From positions 1 through 64,000 of the forward strand of contig JBIKTR010000002.1 in assembly GCA_044348005.1 (NCBI GenBank): a DNA stretch of 64,000 nucleotides, read 5' to 3'. The stretch's first letter is position 1. Every line of letters begins with the position of its first letter. This DNA comes from JAJTHC01 sp044348005 (GTDB lineage: Bacteria; Cyanobacteriota; Vampirovibrionia; Vampirovibrionales; JAJTHC01). Shown piece after piece: positions 33,982 through 43,457 of this stretch. The notes under the pieces were generated by a model. It worked only from the letters and a program-made list of their open reading frames with translations. It searched no databases and was not told where the DNA came from. Both the position numbers and the translations under genes were made by a program.

Positions 33982-35256
33982 ATGGCTCGTCAAAAGGATA
34001 CCGTTTTTAATTCAGGAACGCTTGTCAACTACTACAAGGTACTTGGGCTTGAAAATTATGCCGCGCTCAGTGAAGTGCGTAAGGCGTATAGAGGCTTAGT
34101 GAAAACGACGCATCCTGACGTGGTGGCGCCTGAATTACGTGAAGAAGCCACGGAAATTTTCAAAAGCGTCCTTTTGGCATACACGATTTTGAATCACCCC
34201 GGTAAAAAGCAGTACTATGACGAACAGTTACAAAGCGTGATTGACGCAGTGAATCAACGAGTGAGTACGCATCAGGCCAAAACAAAAAAAGACGCTTCTA
34301 AAGAAGAGAAAAAAGAGCGTCACTCTCACACGTCCCCCAGTAAAAATACCGATGGCGAAAAAGCCGTGCAAGTTTCAAACCCCAAGCACAAAAACACGCC
34401 TCACACGGGGAAGAATCGTCCTAGTAAGCCCCCTGAAGCAAGCGAACCTTTTATTGCAGTGCCTTCTAAACCCATGTTTTGGAAAAAATGGTACACGCTT
34501 TATGTGGTGGAATCCAAGCCCAATACGTGGTATGCCACGTGGGAACCCACTTCAAAACAACGCCAGCAAGCGGCACAAAAAGGGGTTTTGTTTAAGTGCG
34601 TGAATTATTACACGGGAACTATTTTACAACATGTGCAGGTGCCCTTTGGCGTCATCCCAGATCACTGTAATACGTGCGTTTTAAAACTCGCCATTAACAA
34701 TAGCATTTTGCTTAATTTACAGGTTGAAAAAGTAAACCCCAGTGCAGGAAGCTGGTTCAGCGTGGGGGACTCCCCAAAACAAAGCTCTCCTCCACAAGTG
34801 CAGCCTTCTACAGAAGACGATGACCTTTCAAACGAAACTGGCACGGAAGGGGAAGACTTGATTGAACAAAATCGGGAAGACGACTGTTTCAACAATGTTG
34901 AAGTGCAAGATTCTTCTCAAGCACAGCGTCCCTATTCGTCTGCTTCAGGGAAATCAACGATTAAAAAGTCGACGGCTCACCCCCCTGAACTTCCGTTAAT
35001 GCTAGAAGTCTGGGAAGCGGTGCTAGGCACTGAAAAAGACGTGTTACTCCCCCAACAGGGGACTCAAGAACAGAGCGTGGGTCATATCAGCATCCCCGCA
35101 GGGATTAAACCCAATCAATTATTACGCATCACCCATCACAACGAAGCTTACTTATTGCGGGTGTCGATTTTAATTCCCACTCAGTTGAGCGAAGAAGTAC
35201 GCAATTGTTATGAACTGTTGCAACATTTAAGTACCACAGAAAAGCAAGGCTTCTAA
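33982..35256 (+). CDS. J-domain protein with novel central domain
   Basis: The 424-residue protein starts with a J domain (about residues 14-85: NYYKVLGLENYAALSEVRKA, HPD motif in TTHPDVVAPE, YYDEQL). A Lys/Ser-rich linker follows, then an unfamiliar domain at about 160-255 with several tryptophans (FWKKWYTLYVVESKPNTWYA) and a C-x-C-like VNYYTGTILQHVQV stretch. After a Glu/Asp linker, the last 85 residues resemble the DnaJ C-terminal beta domain (LMLEVWEAVLGTEKDV, ISIPAGIKPNQLLRI). No Gly/Phe region or zinc finger is present. It should stimulate an Hsp70 such as DnaK; client unknown. Confidence 0.8.
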   Translation: MARQKDTVFNSGTLVNYYKVLGLENYAALSEVRKAYRGLVKTTHPDVVAPELREEATEIFKSVLLAYTILNHPGKKQYYDEQLQSVIDAVNQRVSTHQAKTKKDASKEEKKERHSHTSPSKNTDGEKAVQVSNPKHKNTPHTGKNRPSKPPEASEPFIAVPSKPMFWKKWYTLYVVESKPNTWYATWEPTSKQRQQAAQKGVLFKCVNYYTGTILQHVQVPFGVIPDHCNTCVLKLAINNSILLNLQVEKVNPSAGSWFSVGDSPKQSSPPQVQPSTEDDDLSNETGTEGEDLIEQNREDDCFNNVEVQDSSQAQRPYSSASGKSTIKKSTAHPPELPLMLEVWEAVLGTEKDVLLPQQGTQEQSVGHISIPAGIKPNQLLRITHHNEAYLLRVSILIPTQLSEEVRNCYELLQHLSTTEKQGF

Positions 35257-35295
35257 AAAAATCGAAATGCCCATGCGCCTATCGCATTGCTTGGG

Positions 35296-35324
35296 TTGTG
35301 TTTTAGATGACATTCTGCTAGAAT
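35296..35324 (+). promoter_or_regulatory. promoter of the M48 peptidase gene
   Basis: TTGTGT (35296-35301), 17 bases, TAGAAT (35319-35324), 59 bases before the ATG. Confidence 0.4.
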
Positions 35325-35383
35325 TGTGGCTATACTCGAGTGTCCTTTTTTAAGTCACACGCCTCAAAATAAAAAGTGCCTGT

Positions 35384-36136
35384 ATGAACCTTCATAAAAA
35401 TCTCCTTCTGTTTATGCTTAGTGTCGCCTTGCTTAATGTTTTCTGCATGCCTGTGCTATTTTCCGCCACTCAAAAGAAGACGACTTCAAAAGCGCTTGTG
35501 CCTTTCGCCGTGCCAGCCCCTGTGGCGACTTTAACCCCTCAAGAAGACATGCATCGCTTGTTGCATCGTTTGATTGATGAAAATCACCTCAACATTCCTG
35601 ATTCTTTGGTCGAAGATTCTGATATTAAAGAAACCAGCGTCGTAAACGCTTATACAGACGGCACTAAGATCATCATCACTTCTGCCTTATGGAATAAGCT
35701 AAAGAATGACGATGCTCGTGCCTTTGTATTGGGGCACGAGCTCGGTCATGTCACGAATCATCATTTGGCCAAAGGCTTAGCAAAACGTGTGGGTTTAAAT
35801 GTGCTAGGAACAGTTCTCTCTGTCGTTATCCAAAATCCTTTAGGAAACTATGGGGCACAATTAGGCACACAATTGCTGAGTTTAAAGTTTGATCGTAAAC
35901 AAGAATACCAGGCAGATGATTCGGGAATACAGTTTCTTATTAACGCCAAGTATAATAAGAATGCCGCCATTGAAGTCTTTAAAGTGCTTCGGGCGTCAGG
36001 TTCGGGTCAAGAAGTGGAGTTTTTAGTCACGCATCCCTTACCCAATTCACGAATCAAGAAGTTGACTGAGCAATATGGGCTTGACCCGATGGGGAAGACC
36101 GAAGCTTCTTCTAAAAAGTCGTCAATCTTGCCTTAA
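35384..36136 (+). CDS. exported M48 family metallopeptidase
   Basis: The 250-residue protein has an N-terminal signal peptide (NLLLFMLSVALLNVFCMPVL). The catalytic zinc motif HELGH is at about residue 122 and the third ligand Glu in KQEYQADDSG at about 183. After the active site, a VGLNVLGTVLSVVI hydrophobic stretch is followed by LLSLKFDRKQEYQAD, as in BepA/LoiP-like periplasmic M48 peptidases, which do quality control of outer-membrane proteins. It converges on the small coiled-coil gene with two bases between stops. Confidence 0.88.
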   Translation: MNLHKNLLLFMLSVALLNVFCMPVLFSATQKKTTSKALVPFAVPAPVATLTPQEDMHRLLHRLIDENHLNIPDSLVEDSDIKETSVVNAYTDGTKIIITSALWNKLKNDDARAFVLGHELGHVTNHHLAKGLAKRVGLNVLGTVLSVVIQNPLGNYGAQLGTQLLSLKFDRKQEYQADDSGIQFLINAKYNKNAAIEVFKVLRASGSGQEVEFLVTHPLPNSRIKKLTEQYGLDPMGKTEASSKKSSILP

Positions 36137-36138
36137 AC

Positions 36139-36465
36139 TTAGCTTAAGTACTTAAATTGTTCGACACCTTTTTCAAGAAGTGATTTGAGCGATTCTCTTT
36201 CTTTTTCAAGCGCTTTATATTGTTGTTCAATACGTTGCTTTTGCAAGCCTAAAGATTTTTCAATCATTTGAATACCATTTAAACGAGTCATGATGGACTG
36301 ATACGTCGGTGATTCTGGTTCTAAGTCTGCAGACAAGGTAAATAAAGCCCCCGTCGTATTGCTCATTTGCATGAGCGATTGTGTAATAAGCTGAACCTGC
36401 CATTCTAAATCAGAAGTTCTGGCAATGGCGGCCATGTAACGTGCTTGTACTGTTGCGACTAACAT
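36139..36465 (-). CDS. small coiled-coil protein, member 1 of a three-paralog family
   Basis: The 108-residue, almost wholly helical protein lines up over its full length with the products of 56122-56457 and 56744-57070: near-N-terminal AR-Y, then LEWQVQ (LQFDLQ and LQFELQ in the others), ADLEPESP (SMDPSSL, DLDPNNP), a Gln/Glu/Lys-rich second helix, and KGVEQFKYL at the end (GGIKQNFNYI, DGVKSFYDMI). There is no signal peptide or cysteine. The predicted shape is a helical hairpin, as in small secreted or filament-forming proteins, but no known family was recognised. Upstream lies a doubled TGTTACA motif. Confidence 0.75.
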   Translation of the reverse strand: MLVATVQARYMAAIARTSDLEWQVQLITQSLMQMSNTTGALFTLSADLEPESPTYQSIMTRLNGIQMIEKSLGLQKQRIEQQYKALEKERESLKSLLEKGVEQFKYLS

Positions 36466-36775
36466 TTTCTCTATTTTCCCTTATGTATTTATGCCAAAAA
36501 GTTGTATAAAGTCTTTAAAAGTGAGAGGTAAATGCGGGGTTTATACCGTTTTTACCGTTTTGTATTGGGTTGTATTACTATTGAATGGTGCAATCTCTTT
36601 ACTGTCTCGCTTTAATAAACAATGCCGAATCCTTAAAATTGCCTAAAAATTTTTGTTTTGTTACAAGTTGTTACAGTTTAAATAGTGCCTGCTTCTCTTC
36701 AGTCATAGCAAGGCAAGGCAATACTAATCAAACGACTAAATAGCGTTTTTAAACGTCTTTAAATCAAGCCCCTGC
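36466..36775. other. regulatory-looking non-coding region upstream of the coiled-coil gene
   Basis: 310 bases without a gene. At 36659-36675 a direct repeat TGTTACA-AGT-TGTTACA is followed by GTTTAAA; closely similar sequences lie before the two paralogs at 55982 and 56530 and before cheX at 63124. The rest is AT-rich with no terminator that I can defend. Confidence 0.45.
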
Positions 36776-37843
36776 TCAAGAATCCGTGGGGAATTGAAAG
36801 AACACTTTAATGGCTTCCGCATCGCTATAAATGCGTAAACCTTCATTAAACTGTTCAATGGGCATGGGGTGAGTAATGAGGGGATTAACCACCACTTCCC
36901 GCAGAAATAAAGCTTCACTGGCACGGTGTAAATCTTCTAAGGCGGGCGAATAACTGGTGATTAAGTTGATTTCTCTGTAGTACAAGTCTTTGGGGTCTAA
37001 AATGTCACCCTGATGATTACCCGCCATGAGCGTCAGGCTCCCTCCATGACGCACCAGTGTCAACGCCAAGCTGAGGGTTTGACGGGTAACGACACTTAAA
37101 AACACGGCATCCACCGCTTGGGTGGGGAGCGTTTTAAGCCAGTTTTGCCATTCATTTTCTTGTTCAGTGGGATGCACCGCCACATCCACCCAGTCCATCG
37201 TCCGTGCCAAGCCCAAGCGTTGAGGGTTTAGATCTAAGCCAAGTACCTTCTGCCCCTGCTGGTGGAGTGCTTGTGCGCTTAATAAGCCTATAAACCCTAA
37301 GCCAATAACAGCCACACTCCCCTGATGCGACGCCAATGGCGTGCGCCTGATGGATCGAAACACGCAGGCCAATGGCTCCATGCACGCTGCTTCACGATCC
37401 GAAATGTGAGACGGGATTTTAAAAGTCGTCTGTGCCAAATGCTTTGCAGAAGCGGAAAAATAGGGGGCAAACCCACCTGGCAAAAGATTGCTGGCTTTAA
37501 ACTCGGCACACATGCTAGGCGAAGCATTCACGCAATAATGACAAACCCCACACGGCACATGGTGAGCAATGACTACACGATCCCCCACGACAAAATCGCC
37601 ATGGTACTGGGCATCTAGCTGGTGAATGCGAGCCACCACTTCATGCCCAAGAACACTTGAGACAGGCACTTTATGCTGTTGTATTTTTTCGGCATCCGTG
37701 CCGCAAAGGCCGCAACCCAGTGTTTTTAGAAGGGCTCCACCTTGAAGCATCGGGGGCATCGGGATCCATTGCGCTTCGGTGGCTTCAGGCGTGTAAGTCA
37801 CCACAGGTGCGCATTGACGTGTGGGGCAGTCGTTTTCTAGCAT
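36776..37843 (-). CDS. zinc-containing alcohol/polyol dehydrogenase family protein
   Basis: Medium-chain dehydrogenase of 355 residues. The catalytic zinc site is visible as CGLCGTD, with the following GHEVVARI. The structural zinc loop has its four cysteines in PCGVCHYCVNASPSMC, and the Rossmann motif is VAVIGLGFIGLLSAQ. It resembles sorbitol or threonine dehydrogenases; the substrate cannot be read. It is divergent from the RgpF-like gene and close to wecE, so a sugar-alcohol or nucleotide-sugar role is possible. Confidence 0.85.
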   Translation of the reverse strand: MLENDCPTRQCAPVVTYTPEATEAQWIPMPPMLQGGALLKTLGCGLCGTDAEKIQQHKVPVSSVLGHEVVARIHQLDAQYHGDFVVGDRVVIAHHVPCGVCHYCVNASPSMCAEFKASNLLPGGFAPYFSASAKHLAQTTFKIPSHISDREAACMEPLACVFRSIRRTPLASHQGSVAVIGLGFIGLLSAQALHQQGQKVLGLDLNPQRLGLARTMDWVDVAVHPTEQENEWQNWLKTLPTQAVDAVFLSVVTRQTLSLALTLVRHGGSLTLMAGNHQGDILDPKDLYYREINLITSYSPALEDLHRASEALFLREVVVNPLITHPMPIEQFNEGLRIYSDAEAIKVFFQFPTDS

Positions 37844-37976
37844 CAGGTAACCTTTTGAGCTTGTGAAAATAGGATTTTACCATAAATAGGTTCAACTTGT
37901 GAAGGAGTCCTGTTTATGGTATTTTTTAAAAAAGAATCTACGTTAAAAGCGAGCCATAAAAAGAGTCGAGTGCCTA

Positions 37977-38963
37977 ATGAAAAAACGCCTTTGTTTATTT
38001 GCTGGATTTGACAAAACAGGACAGATCCAAGAGTACGTTCGTTTTTACGTGCAAAGTTTGTCTGAGTTTTGTGATGTGTATTATTATGCAGATTGTTCTA
38101 TGGCGGAAGAAGAACTCGGCAAGTTGTCCCCCTATGTAAAGCAGGCCTTTGCTTTACGACATGCCAAGTACGATTTTGGTTCATGGCAAGCTTTAATCCA
38201 ACACGTGGGTTGGGAAGTCATTCAACAATACGATGAGCTTATTTTAGCCAATGACAGTTGCTACGGCCCCCTGTATCAGTGGGAACCTATTTTTGAGAAA
38301 ATGGAGGAAACGCCTTGCGATTTTTGGGGGATGACTTCTAGCAAAGAGATCAACTGGCATTTACAAAGTTATTTTTTAGTGTTTAAGCAACAAGTATTCC
38401 AAAACACCGCCTTTCAAGCGTTTTGGGAGTCCATACAAAAGCAACCCAAAGTATCTAAAGTCATTACGGCCTATGAATTAACGTTAGCGCCCTTACTGCT
38501 GAAAGAACACTTTAAAGCGGGTGCTTATATTGCCCATGAACAAAACACGACTAAAATTAAAGATATAACAAATTTACCTTTTTCTTTAATTAAAACGTTT
38601 CAAATGCCTCTTCTAAAAGTAAAAACGTTTACGGAATCCGGAACTCATTTAGCCGAAATGTGCGACGATTGGGAGGCTTTTTTAGCGCGATATACGGACT
38701 ACCCTACTCAATTGATTCATCAACATCTCCAAAATTTGAACATAGAATATGAAAAAATCCATCAAGAAGCCTTGCTGAGTTGTTGTAAAAAGCGTCTTTT
38801 TGTTCAGTGGGGCTGGTGGTTACTTGTCAAAATAACCAAGCAGGAAAAGCTATTGGTGAAAGTGTGTAAAGTCCCAATTTTAAGTATACCCCTTTCTAAA
38901 CGCTTTATTCTTAAGTGTTGTGCCTTATTAGGGATCACTCAAGAACGTTTAAAGGTCGCATAA
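37977..38963 (+). CDS. RgpF-like (rhamnan synthesis F) glycosyltransferase-like protein
   Basis: The 328 residues match the RgpF domain: KRLCLFAGFDKTGQIQEYVR, CDVYYYADC, YDFGSWQALI, ELILANDSCYGPLYQWEPIF, FWGMTSSKEINWHLQSYFLVF. Members are found in clusters that make rhamnose-glucose polysaccharides and other surface glycans, and are thought to be glycosyltransferases. The C-terminal third is basic and hydrophobic. No rhamnose synthesis genes lie nearby. The gene upstream of wecE, 84 bases apart, suggests a small surface-glycan unit. Confidence 0.85.
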   Translation: MKKRLCLFAGFDKTGQIQEYVRFYVQSLSEFCDVYYYADCSMAEEELGKLSPYVKQAFALRHAKYDFGSWQALIQHVGWEVIQQYDELILANDSCYGPLYQWEPIFEKMEETPCDFWGMTSSKEINWHLQSYFLVFKQQVFQNTAFQAFWESIQKQPKVSKVITAYELTLAPLLLKEHFKAGAYIAHEQNTTKIKDITNLPFSLIKTFQMPLLKVKTFTESGTHLAEMCDDWEAFLARYTDYPTQLIHQHLQNLNIEYEKIHQEALLSCCKKRLFVQWGWWLLVKITKQEKLLVKVCKVPILSIPLSKRFILKCCALLGITQERLKVA

Positions 38964-39047
38964 ATACGCATTCAACATTAAACGAAAAGCCTTTGAAGGT
39001 GATCCTTTCACTAAAAGGCCCAGGCAAAACAGAAAACCCCCTCACCC

Positions 39048-40175
39048 ATGCAGATTCCCTTCAACAAGCCGTTTACGTCTTCCTCAGAACTCAATAACAT
39101 CCTAGATGCCCTTGAAAAAGGTAAAATTTCTGGGGATGGCTATTACACCCAGCAGTGCCACCACTGGTTTGCTGAAGTCTATCACACCACGGCGTTACTC
39201 ACGCATTCGTGTACCGCAGCGCTTGAAATGGCGGCCATTTTATTGGACTTAAAACCCGGCGATGAAGTCATTATGCCTTCGTATACCTTTGTTTCAACGG
39301 CGAACGCGTTTGTGTTACGTGGCGCTGTCCCTGTTTTTGTGGATATTAGACCCGACACCCTTAACCTAGATGAAACAAAGCTAGAAGCCACCATTACCGA
39401 AAAAACGAAAGCCATCGTGCCCGTTCATTATGCGGGGGTGGCCTGCGAAATGGATGAAATTATGGCCATTGCTAAAAAGCACCGTCTTTATGTGGTGGAA
39501 GACGCCGCACAAGGGTTTGGGGCCACCTACAAAGGCCGGCTCCTTGGGACGATTGGGCATTTGGGGACGTTGAGTTTTCACGAAACCAAGAACGTTATTT
39601 CAGGCGAAGGGGGAGCCTTACTCATCAATGCGCCCGATTTTGTAGAACGCGCTGAAATTATTCGTGAAAAAGGCACCAATCGCTCTCGCTTTTTTAGAGG
39701 CCAAGTAGACAAATACACGTGGGTGGATGTAGGATCTTCCTTTCTGCCAAGTGACCTGATTGCGGCTTTTTTGTACGCCCAGCTTCAGCATCATCAGCAA
39801 ATCACCCAACAACGACGCCACCTTTGGCAGGGCTACCATGATTTTTTGGCCGACTATGAAACCGTAGGGCGTCTTCGAAGGCCGTTTTGCCCAGATTCTG
39901 TGGTGCATAATGCCCACATGTATTACCTGTTGTTAGATTCACTTGAAGAACGTTCTGCTTTTATAGAGTGTTTAAAAGCCCATGACATTATGAGCGTGTT
40001 TCACTATATTCCGTTGCATAGTTCGCCAGCGGGCCTTCAATATGGCAAAACCCCTTTTCAAATGCCTGTGACGGACAGGGTGAGTGACACACTGGTGCGC
40101 TTGCCTTTATTTTATGGCCTGACCCCAGAACAACAGGCCCATATTTTGACGACCCTTCGATTGTTTTTTAACTAA
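39048..40175 (+). CDS. wecE: dTDP-4-amino-4,6-dideoxygalactose transaminase
   Basis: PLP enzyme that makes dTDP-Fuc4N from dTDP-4-keto-6-deoxyglucose for cell-surface glycans. The 375-residue protein follows E. coli WecE closely: GDEVIMPSYTFVSTANAFVL, KAIVPVHYAGVACEMDEIMA, VVEDAAQGFGATYKG, PLP lysine in LSFHETKNVISGEGGA, and REKGTNRSRFFRGQVDKYTW. This level of similarity over conserved blocks supports the specific assignment rather than a general DegT/DnrJ call. Companion rffG/rffH/wecF genes are not nearby. Confidence 0.93.
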   Translation: MQIPFNKPFTSSSELNNILDALEKGKISGDGYYTQQCHHWFAEVYHTTALLTHSCTAALEMAAILLDLKPGDEVIMPSYTFVSTANAFVLRGAVPVFVDIRPDTLNLDETKLEATITEKTKAIVPVHYAGVACEMDEIMAIAKKHRLYVVEDAAQGFGATYKGRLLGTIGHLGTLSFHETKNVISGEGGALLINAPDFVERAEIIREKGTNRSRFFRGQVDKYTWVDVGSSFLPSDLIAAFLYAQLQHHQQITQQRRHLWQGYHDFLADYETVGRLRRPFCPDSVVHNAHMYYLLLDSLEERSAFIECLKAHDIMSVFHYIPLHSSPAGLQYGKTPFQMPVTDRVSDTLVRLPLFYGLTPEQQAHILTTLRLFFN

Positions 40176-40221
40176 GCCTCTAAAAGTGACACTGTCATAG
40201 ACCTTTATTGTACCGAAGAGG

Positions 40222-41355
40222 CTATACGTCTTTTTCAATATACTTTAAAATGGCGTGATTGGCTTTGGGAAACGGCAGGGCCTTCATCTCTTCTAAAGTC
40301 GCCCACTGAAAGGCTTGGGCTGCCTTGAGTTTTAGTTCCGCCAAAGGGCTTTTTAGTGTGCAGTGGTAGACATGAAGCGTCACTTTTAAATGGGTGTAGG
40401 CATGATCAATGCTCAAGGCACGGCGCCCGACCGCCACCTCTACATTCAGTTCTTCCCAAAGTTCTCGACGCACGGTGTCTTCCAACGATTCTTGCCCTTC
40501 TTGTTTTCCTCCGGGGAACTCCCACAAACTAGCCAGCAAACCTGTTTTAGGGCGTTTTTGAATAAAATATAAGCCGTCGACATTTTGAATTAACGCCACG
40601 CCAATGTGTTTATGGGGAACGGTTTTGGCGGGGGTTTTAATGGGTAAGGTTTCGACTCGCCCCGCTTTAAAGGCTTGGCATAGTTCGTGTACAGGGCAGA
40701 GCAAGCATTTGGTGAGTTTTGGGGTACATACGGTGGCCCCCAATTCCATAATGGCTTGATTGAAAACATAGGGATTTTCGCTTGTTTCAAGCAATTCGCT
40801 AATCCAAGCCCAGTGTTTTTTTTCGGTGGCGGGGAGGTTAATCGGGGCGTCGTCGTTTAAAAGACGCGCTAAAATACGCTTGACGTTGCCGTCTAACAAT
40901 GCCACGCGCTGGCCGTAAGCAAAGCTCAAAATGGCGCCTGCGGTGTAGCGCCCCACCCCCTCTAGGCTTAAAATCCCTTCTTGCGTATCGGGAACCACCC
41001 CACCAAAGTCCCGCACGACTCTTTGAGAGGCCAAATGAAGATGTTTGGCTCGAGAATAGTAACCCAAGCCTTCCCATGCTTTTAGCACCTCTTCTAAAGA
41101 AGCCGTGGCCAATTCTTCCACCGTGGCAAAACGTTCTAAGAAGCGTTCGTAATAAGGTATTACGGTGGCTACTTGGGTTTGTTGTAGCATGATTTCAGAA
41201 ACCCAAATCGCGTAAGGATCTTGCGTTTTTCGCCACGGTAAATCTCGGGCGTGTTGCCCATACCAAGCTTCTAAGGCTGGAGCAAAACGGGTTTTAAGTC
41301 CTGCCAAGACAGAGGACGTTTCAGTGTGTTTGCACGAAGGAGGAATCAGAGGCAT
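40222..41355 (-). CDS. mutY: A/G-specific adenine glycosylase
   Basis: Removes adenine opposite 8-oxoguanine. The 377-residue enzyme has the catalytic Glu region VSEIMLQQTQVATVIPYYER, the helix-hairpin-helix GLGYYSRAKHLH and LEGVGRYTAGAILSFAYG, catalytic Asp in ALLDGNVKRIL, and the 4Fe-4S ligands in CTPKLTKCLLCPVHELC (C-x6-C-x2-C-x5-C). The C-terminal NUDIX-like domain reads LLASLWEFPGGKQEGQESLE. It overlaps ndh by one base (TAATG). Confidence 0.96.
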   Translation of the reverse strand: MPLIPPSCKHTETSSVLAGLKTRFAPALEAWYGQHARDLPWRKTQDPYAIWVSEIMLQQTQVATVIPYYERFLERFATVEELATASLEEVLKAWEGLGYYSRAKHLHLASQRVVRDFGGVVPDTQEGILSLEGVGRYTAGAILSFAYGQRVALLDGNVKRILARLLNDDAPINLPATEKKHWAWISELLETSENPYVFNQAIMELGATVCTPKLTKCLLCPVHELCQAFKAGRVETLPIKTPAKTVPHKHIGVALIQNVDGLYFIQKRPKTGLLASLWEFPGGKQEGQESLEDTVRRELWEELNVEVAVGRRALSIDHAYTHLKVTLHVYHCTLKSPLAELKLKAAQAFQWATLEEMKALPFPKANHAILKYIEKDV

Positions 41356-42695
41356 TAGTCTTCCGTGGTCTTAAAAAACGGGAGCAAATCTTTAGCAATA
41401 ATGCGGGTGGAACGTTTGCCTGTGACGTAATTCACCCACCAGTTAAAGGTAACCACCACGCGGTTGTCATGTTCTACCAAGAACATGACGTGCACCACTA
41501 ACCATAAGAACCATGCCATAAAACCGTCAAATTCTAAGCCTTTTACGCTGGCAACAGCCTTGTTATTGCCAATAATTGCCATGCTTCCCTTGTCTTCGTA
41601 AGTAAATTCGGGAACTTCATAGCCATGCACTTTGGCTTTAAGCACTTTGGCCACATGTAACCCGCCTTGTGTCGCCGCAGGTGCCACCCCTGGGATGGGG
41701 TCCCCTGTTTGAGTACCATGTACTTGGTGAGCCAAATCCCCCACGACGTAGATATTGGGGTATTTTTCAGTGGAAAATTCAGGGGTTACGATGACTCGTC
41801 CCATGCGGTCACATTCTGCCCCCGTTTTTTCGGCAATTAACTTGCCTAAGGGAGAAGCCCCCACGCCTGCGCCCCATAAAACGGTGTAGGTATCCACATG
41901 ACGCAATTGTCCGTCACGATCTTTGAGAACCGCGTGCGAATCGGACAGTTCCGTCACCATGGTTTTCGTGAGCACTTCAATGTTGAGCGATTCTAAGGCG
42001 TCTTGTGCGGATGCAGACAACACGTCTGAAAAAACGGGTAAAACTCGATCTAGACCTTCAACCAACAGAATTTTAAAGTCCTTTAAGTTGGCGCGTCTGA
42101 ATTGGCCTTTTAAAGTGCGTTGCACCAATTCTGCGACAGATCCCGCGAGTTCGACCCCTGTAGGCCCCCCACCCACGACCACAAACGTTAAGTACGCGCG
42201 ACGCAAGGCCTCATCTTCCGTGCGTTCAGCCATTTCAAAGGCTTTTAAGATTTTTTCACGAATCCCTAGGGCATCTTCAACACTTTTAAGGCCGGGGGCA
42301 AAGGCCGCCCATTCATTTCGGCCAAAATAGTGATGCAAGCTCCCTGTGGCGATGACCAAGCTGTCATAGGTCAAATGCCCATCCGTCAATTGGAGTTGTT
42401 GAGCCTCTACGTCAACGCCTTGAACGTCTGCCATGAAGACTTCGGTATTTTGTTGTTTGCGTAAGACGTAACGCAAGGGGGAAGCAACATCAGAAGGAGA
42501 CAGCATGCCTGTGGCGACTTGGTACAACAACGGTTGAAAGAGGTGATGGTTGCGTCTGTCTACCAAAGTGACTTTTATTTTAGGGTCGTTGGCCAAGGCT
42601 TTTACGCAATTTAGGCCGGCGAATCCGCCACCAACGACAACGACGTGATGACGAGAATCCTTGTGTTGAGGGTCAGGTGAATGAGTTGTCGTCAT
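41355..42695 (-). CDS. ndh: type II NADH dehydrogenase
   Basis: Single-subunit, non-proton-pumping NADH:quinone oxidoreductase on the inner membrane. The 446 residues have the FAD-binding VVVVGGGFAGLNCVKALA, HLFQPLLYQVATGMLSPSDV, second NAD-binding FVVVGGGPTGVELAGSVAEL, and DLAHQVHG...PGVAPAATQGGLHVA. The hydrophobic C-terminal stretch FMAWFLWLVVHVMFLVEH anchors it. It lies upstream of mutY and is co-transcribed with it. Confidence 0.94.
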   Translation of the reverse strand: MTTTHSPDPQHKDSRHHVVVVGGGFAGLNCVKALANDPKIKVTLVDRRNHHLFQPLLYQVATGMLSPSDVASPLRYVLRKQQNTEVFMADVQGVDVEAQQLQLTDGHLTYDSLVIATGSLHHYFGRNEWAAFAPGLKSVEDALGIREKILKAFEMAERTEDEALRRAYLTFVVVGGGPTGVELAGSVAELVQRTLKGQFRRANLKDFKILLVEGLDRVLPVFSDVLSASAQDALESLNIEVLTKTMVTELSDSHAVLKDRDGQLRHVDTYTVLWGAGVGASPLGKLIAEKTGAECDRMGRVIVTPEFSTEKYPNIYVVGDLAHQVHGTQTGDPIPGVAPAATQGGLHVAKVLKAKVHGYEVPEFTYEDKGSMAIIGNNKAVASVKGLEFDGFMAWFLWLVVHVMFLVEHDNRVVVTFNWWVNYVTGKRSTRIIAKDLLPFFKTTED

Positions 42696-42927
42696 GGGAA
42701 TAAGATGCTCCTTACCACTTTACCAGTTATTTCATAGGGATATTGTTTTAGGGGGGGTATTTACGAAGAGGATTGTCAATTCAATGCCTCATTTAATCAG
42801 GCTTTAGAATTAAAGTTTAGCATGAACAGAAAAGGAAAGAGAAGCTTCTTTTTATTTTTTGTTCGTGTTAGGATGCTTCCATAAATAAAACGTCTTTTCA
42901 AAGTTAGTGGGAAGGTTTTTTCTGTAC

Positions 42928-43413
42928 ATGTACCGTCATATTCCGAAAAAAAAACTGTTTACGCGTTTTATTTGCATTGGTTTAATGGCCACCCTTATTG
43001 ACGGCATTGTGTATCACCAGTTGGCCATGTATTGGCAAGCACAAGCGTGGCATGCCAACGTGGCTCATGCCCTTTCGTTTGAAGATTGGCATATTATCGC
43101 GTCTAAGGCCGTTGCCTTTGAAGTAAGTGTATTACTAAATTTTGTGGTTTCGGCGATGTGGAACTTTAAAGTCAAGTGGAAAGACTTACCCTCTCGGCTG
43201 ATCAACTTCCTAAAGTTGTATGCCTTTTCTGGGGTGGTGAATGTGTCTTCCAACTTTGCCTTGTTTCGCTTATTGCTTGTCACGCATTGGGTGCCTTCTT
43301 CCAAAATAAGTGTGGTGGCCTGGTTGTTGGCCACCAGTTTAACGGTGGCTTTAAATTACACAGGGCAAACCTTTTGGGTATTTAAAGCCAAGTCTGCCCC
43401 CCCTGTCACTTAG
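42928..43413 (+). CDS. GtrA-like membrane protein
   Basis: About 161 residues with four membrane segments of the GtrA type: RFICIGLMATLIDGIVYHQL, VAFEVSVLLNFVVSAMWNFK, FLKLYAFSGVVNVSSNFALF and VAWLLATSLTVALNYTGQTF with WVF at the end. Members take part in moving polyprenyl-phosphate-linked sugars across the inner membrane. GGAAGG precedes the ATG at 42928; a GTG at 42907 is an alternative. It starts a GtrA/ArnT-like/GT2 run. Confidence 0.87.
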   Translation: MYRHIPKKKLFTRFICIGLMATLIDGIVYHQLAMYWQAQAWHANVAHALSFEDWHIIASKAVAFEVSVLLNFVVSAMWNFKVKWKDLPSRLINFLKLYAFSGVVNVSSNFALFRLLLVTHWVPSSKISVVAWLLATSLTVALNYTGQTFWVFKAKSAPPVT

Positions 43414-43457
43414 GCGGATTTCGTATTTCCCCCTGTTTGTCATAGAAATGAATCTCA

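Noticed and set aside
40176..40221. Possible terminator between wecE and mutY (GCCTCT...AGAGGC)
   Set aside because: The arms are six bases with a loop of about 30; too weak to support as a terminator.
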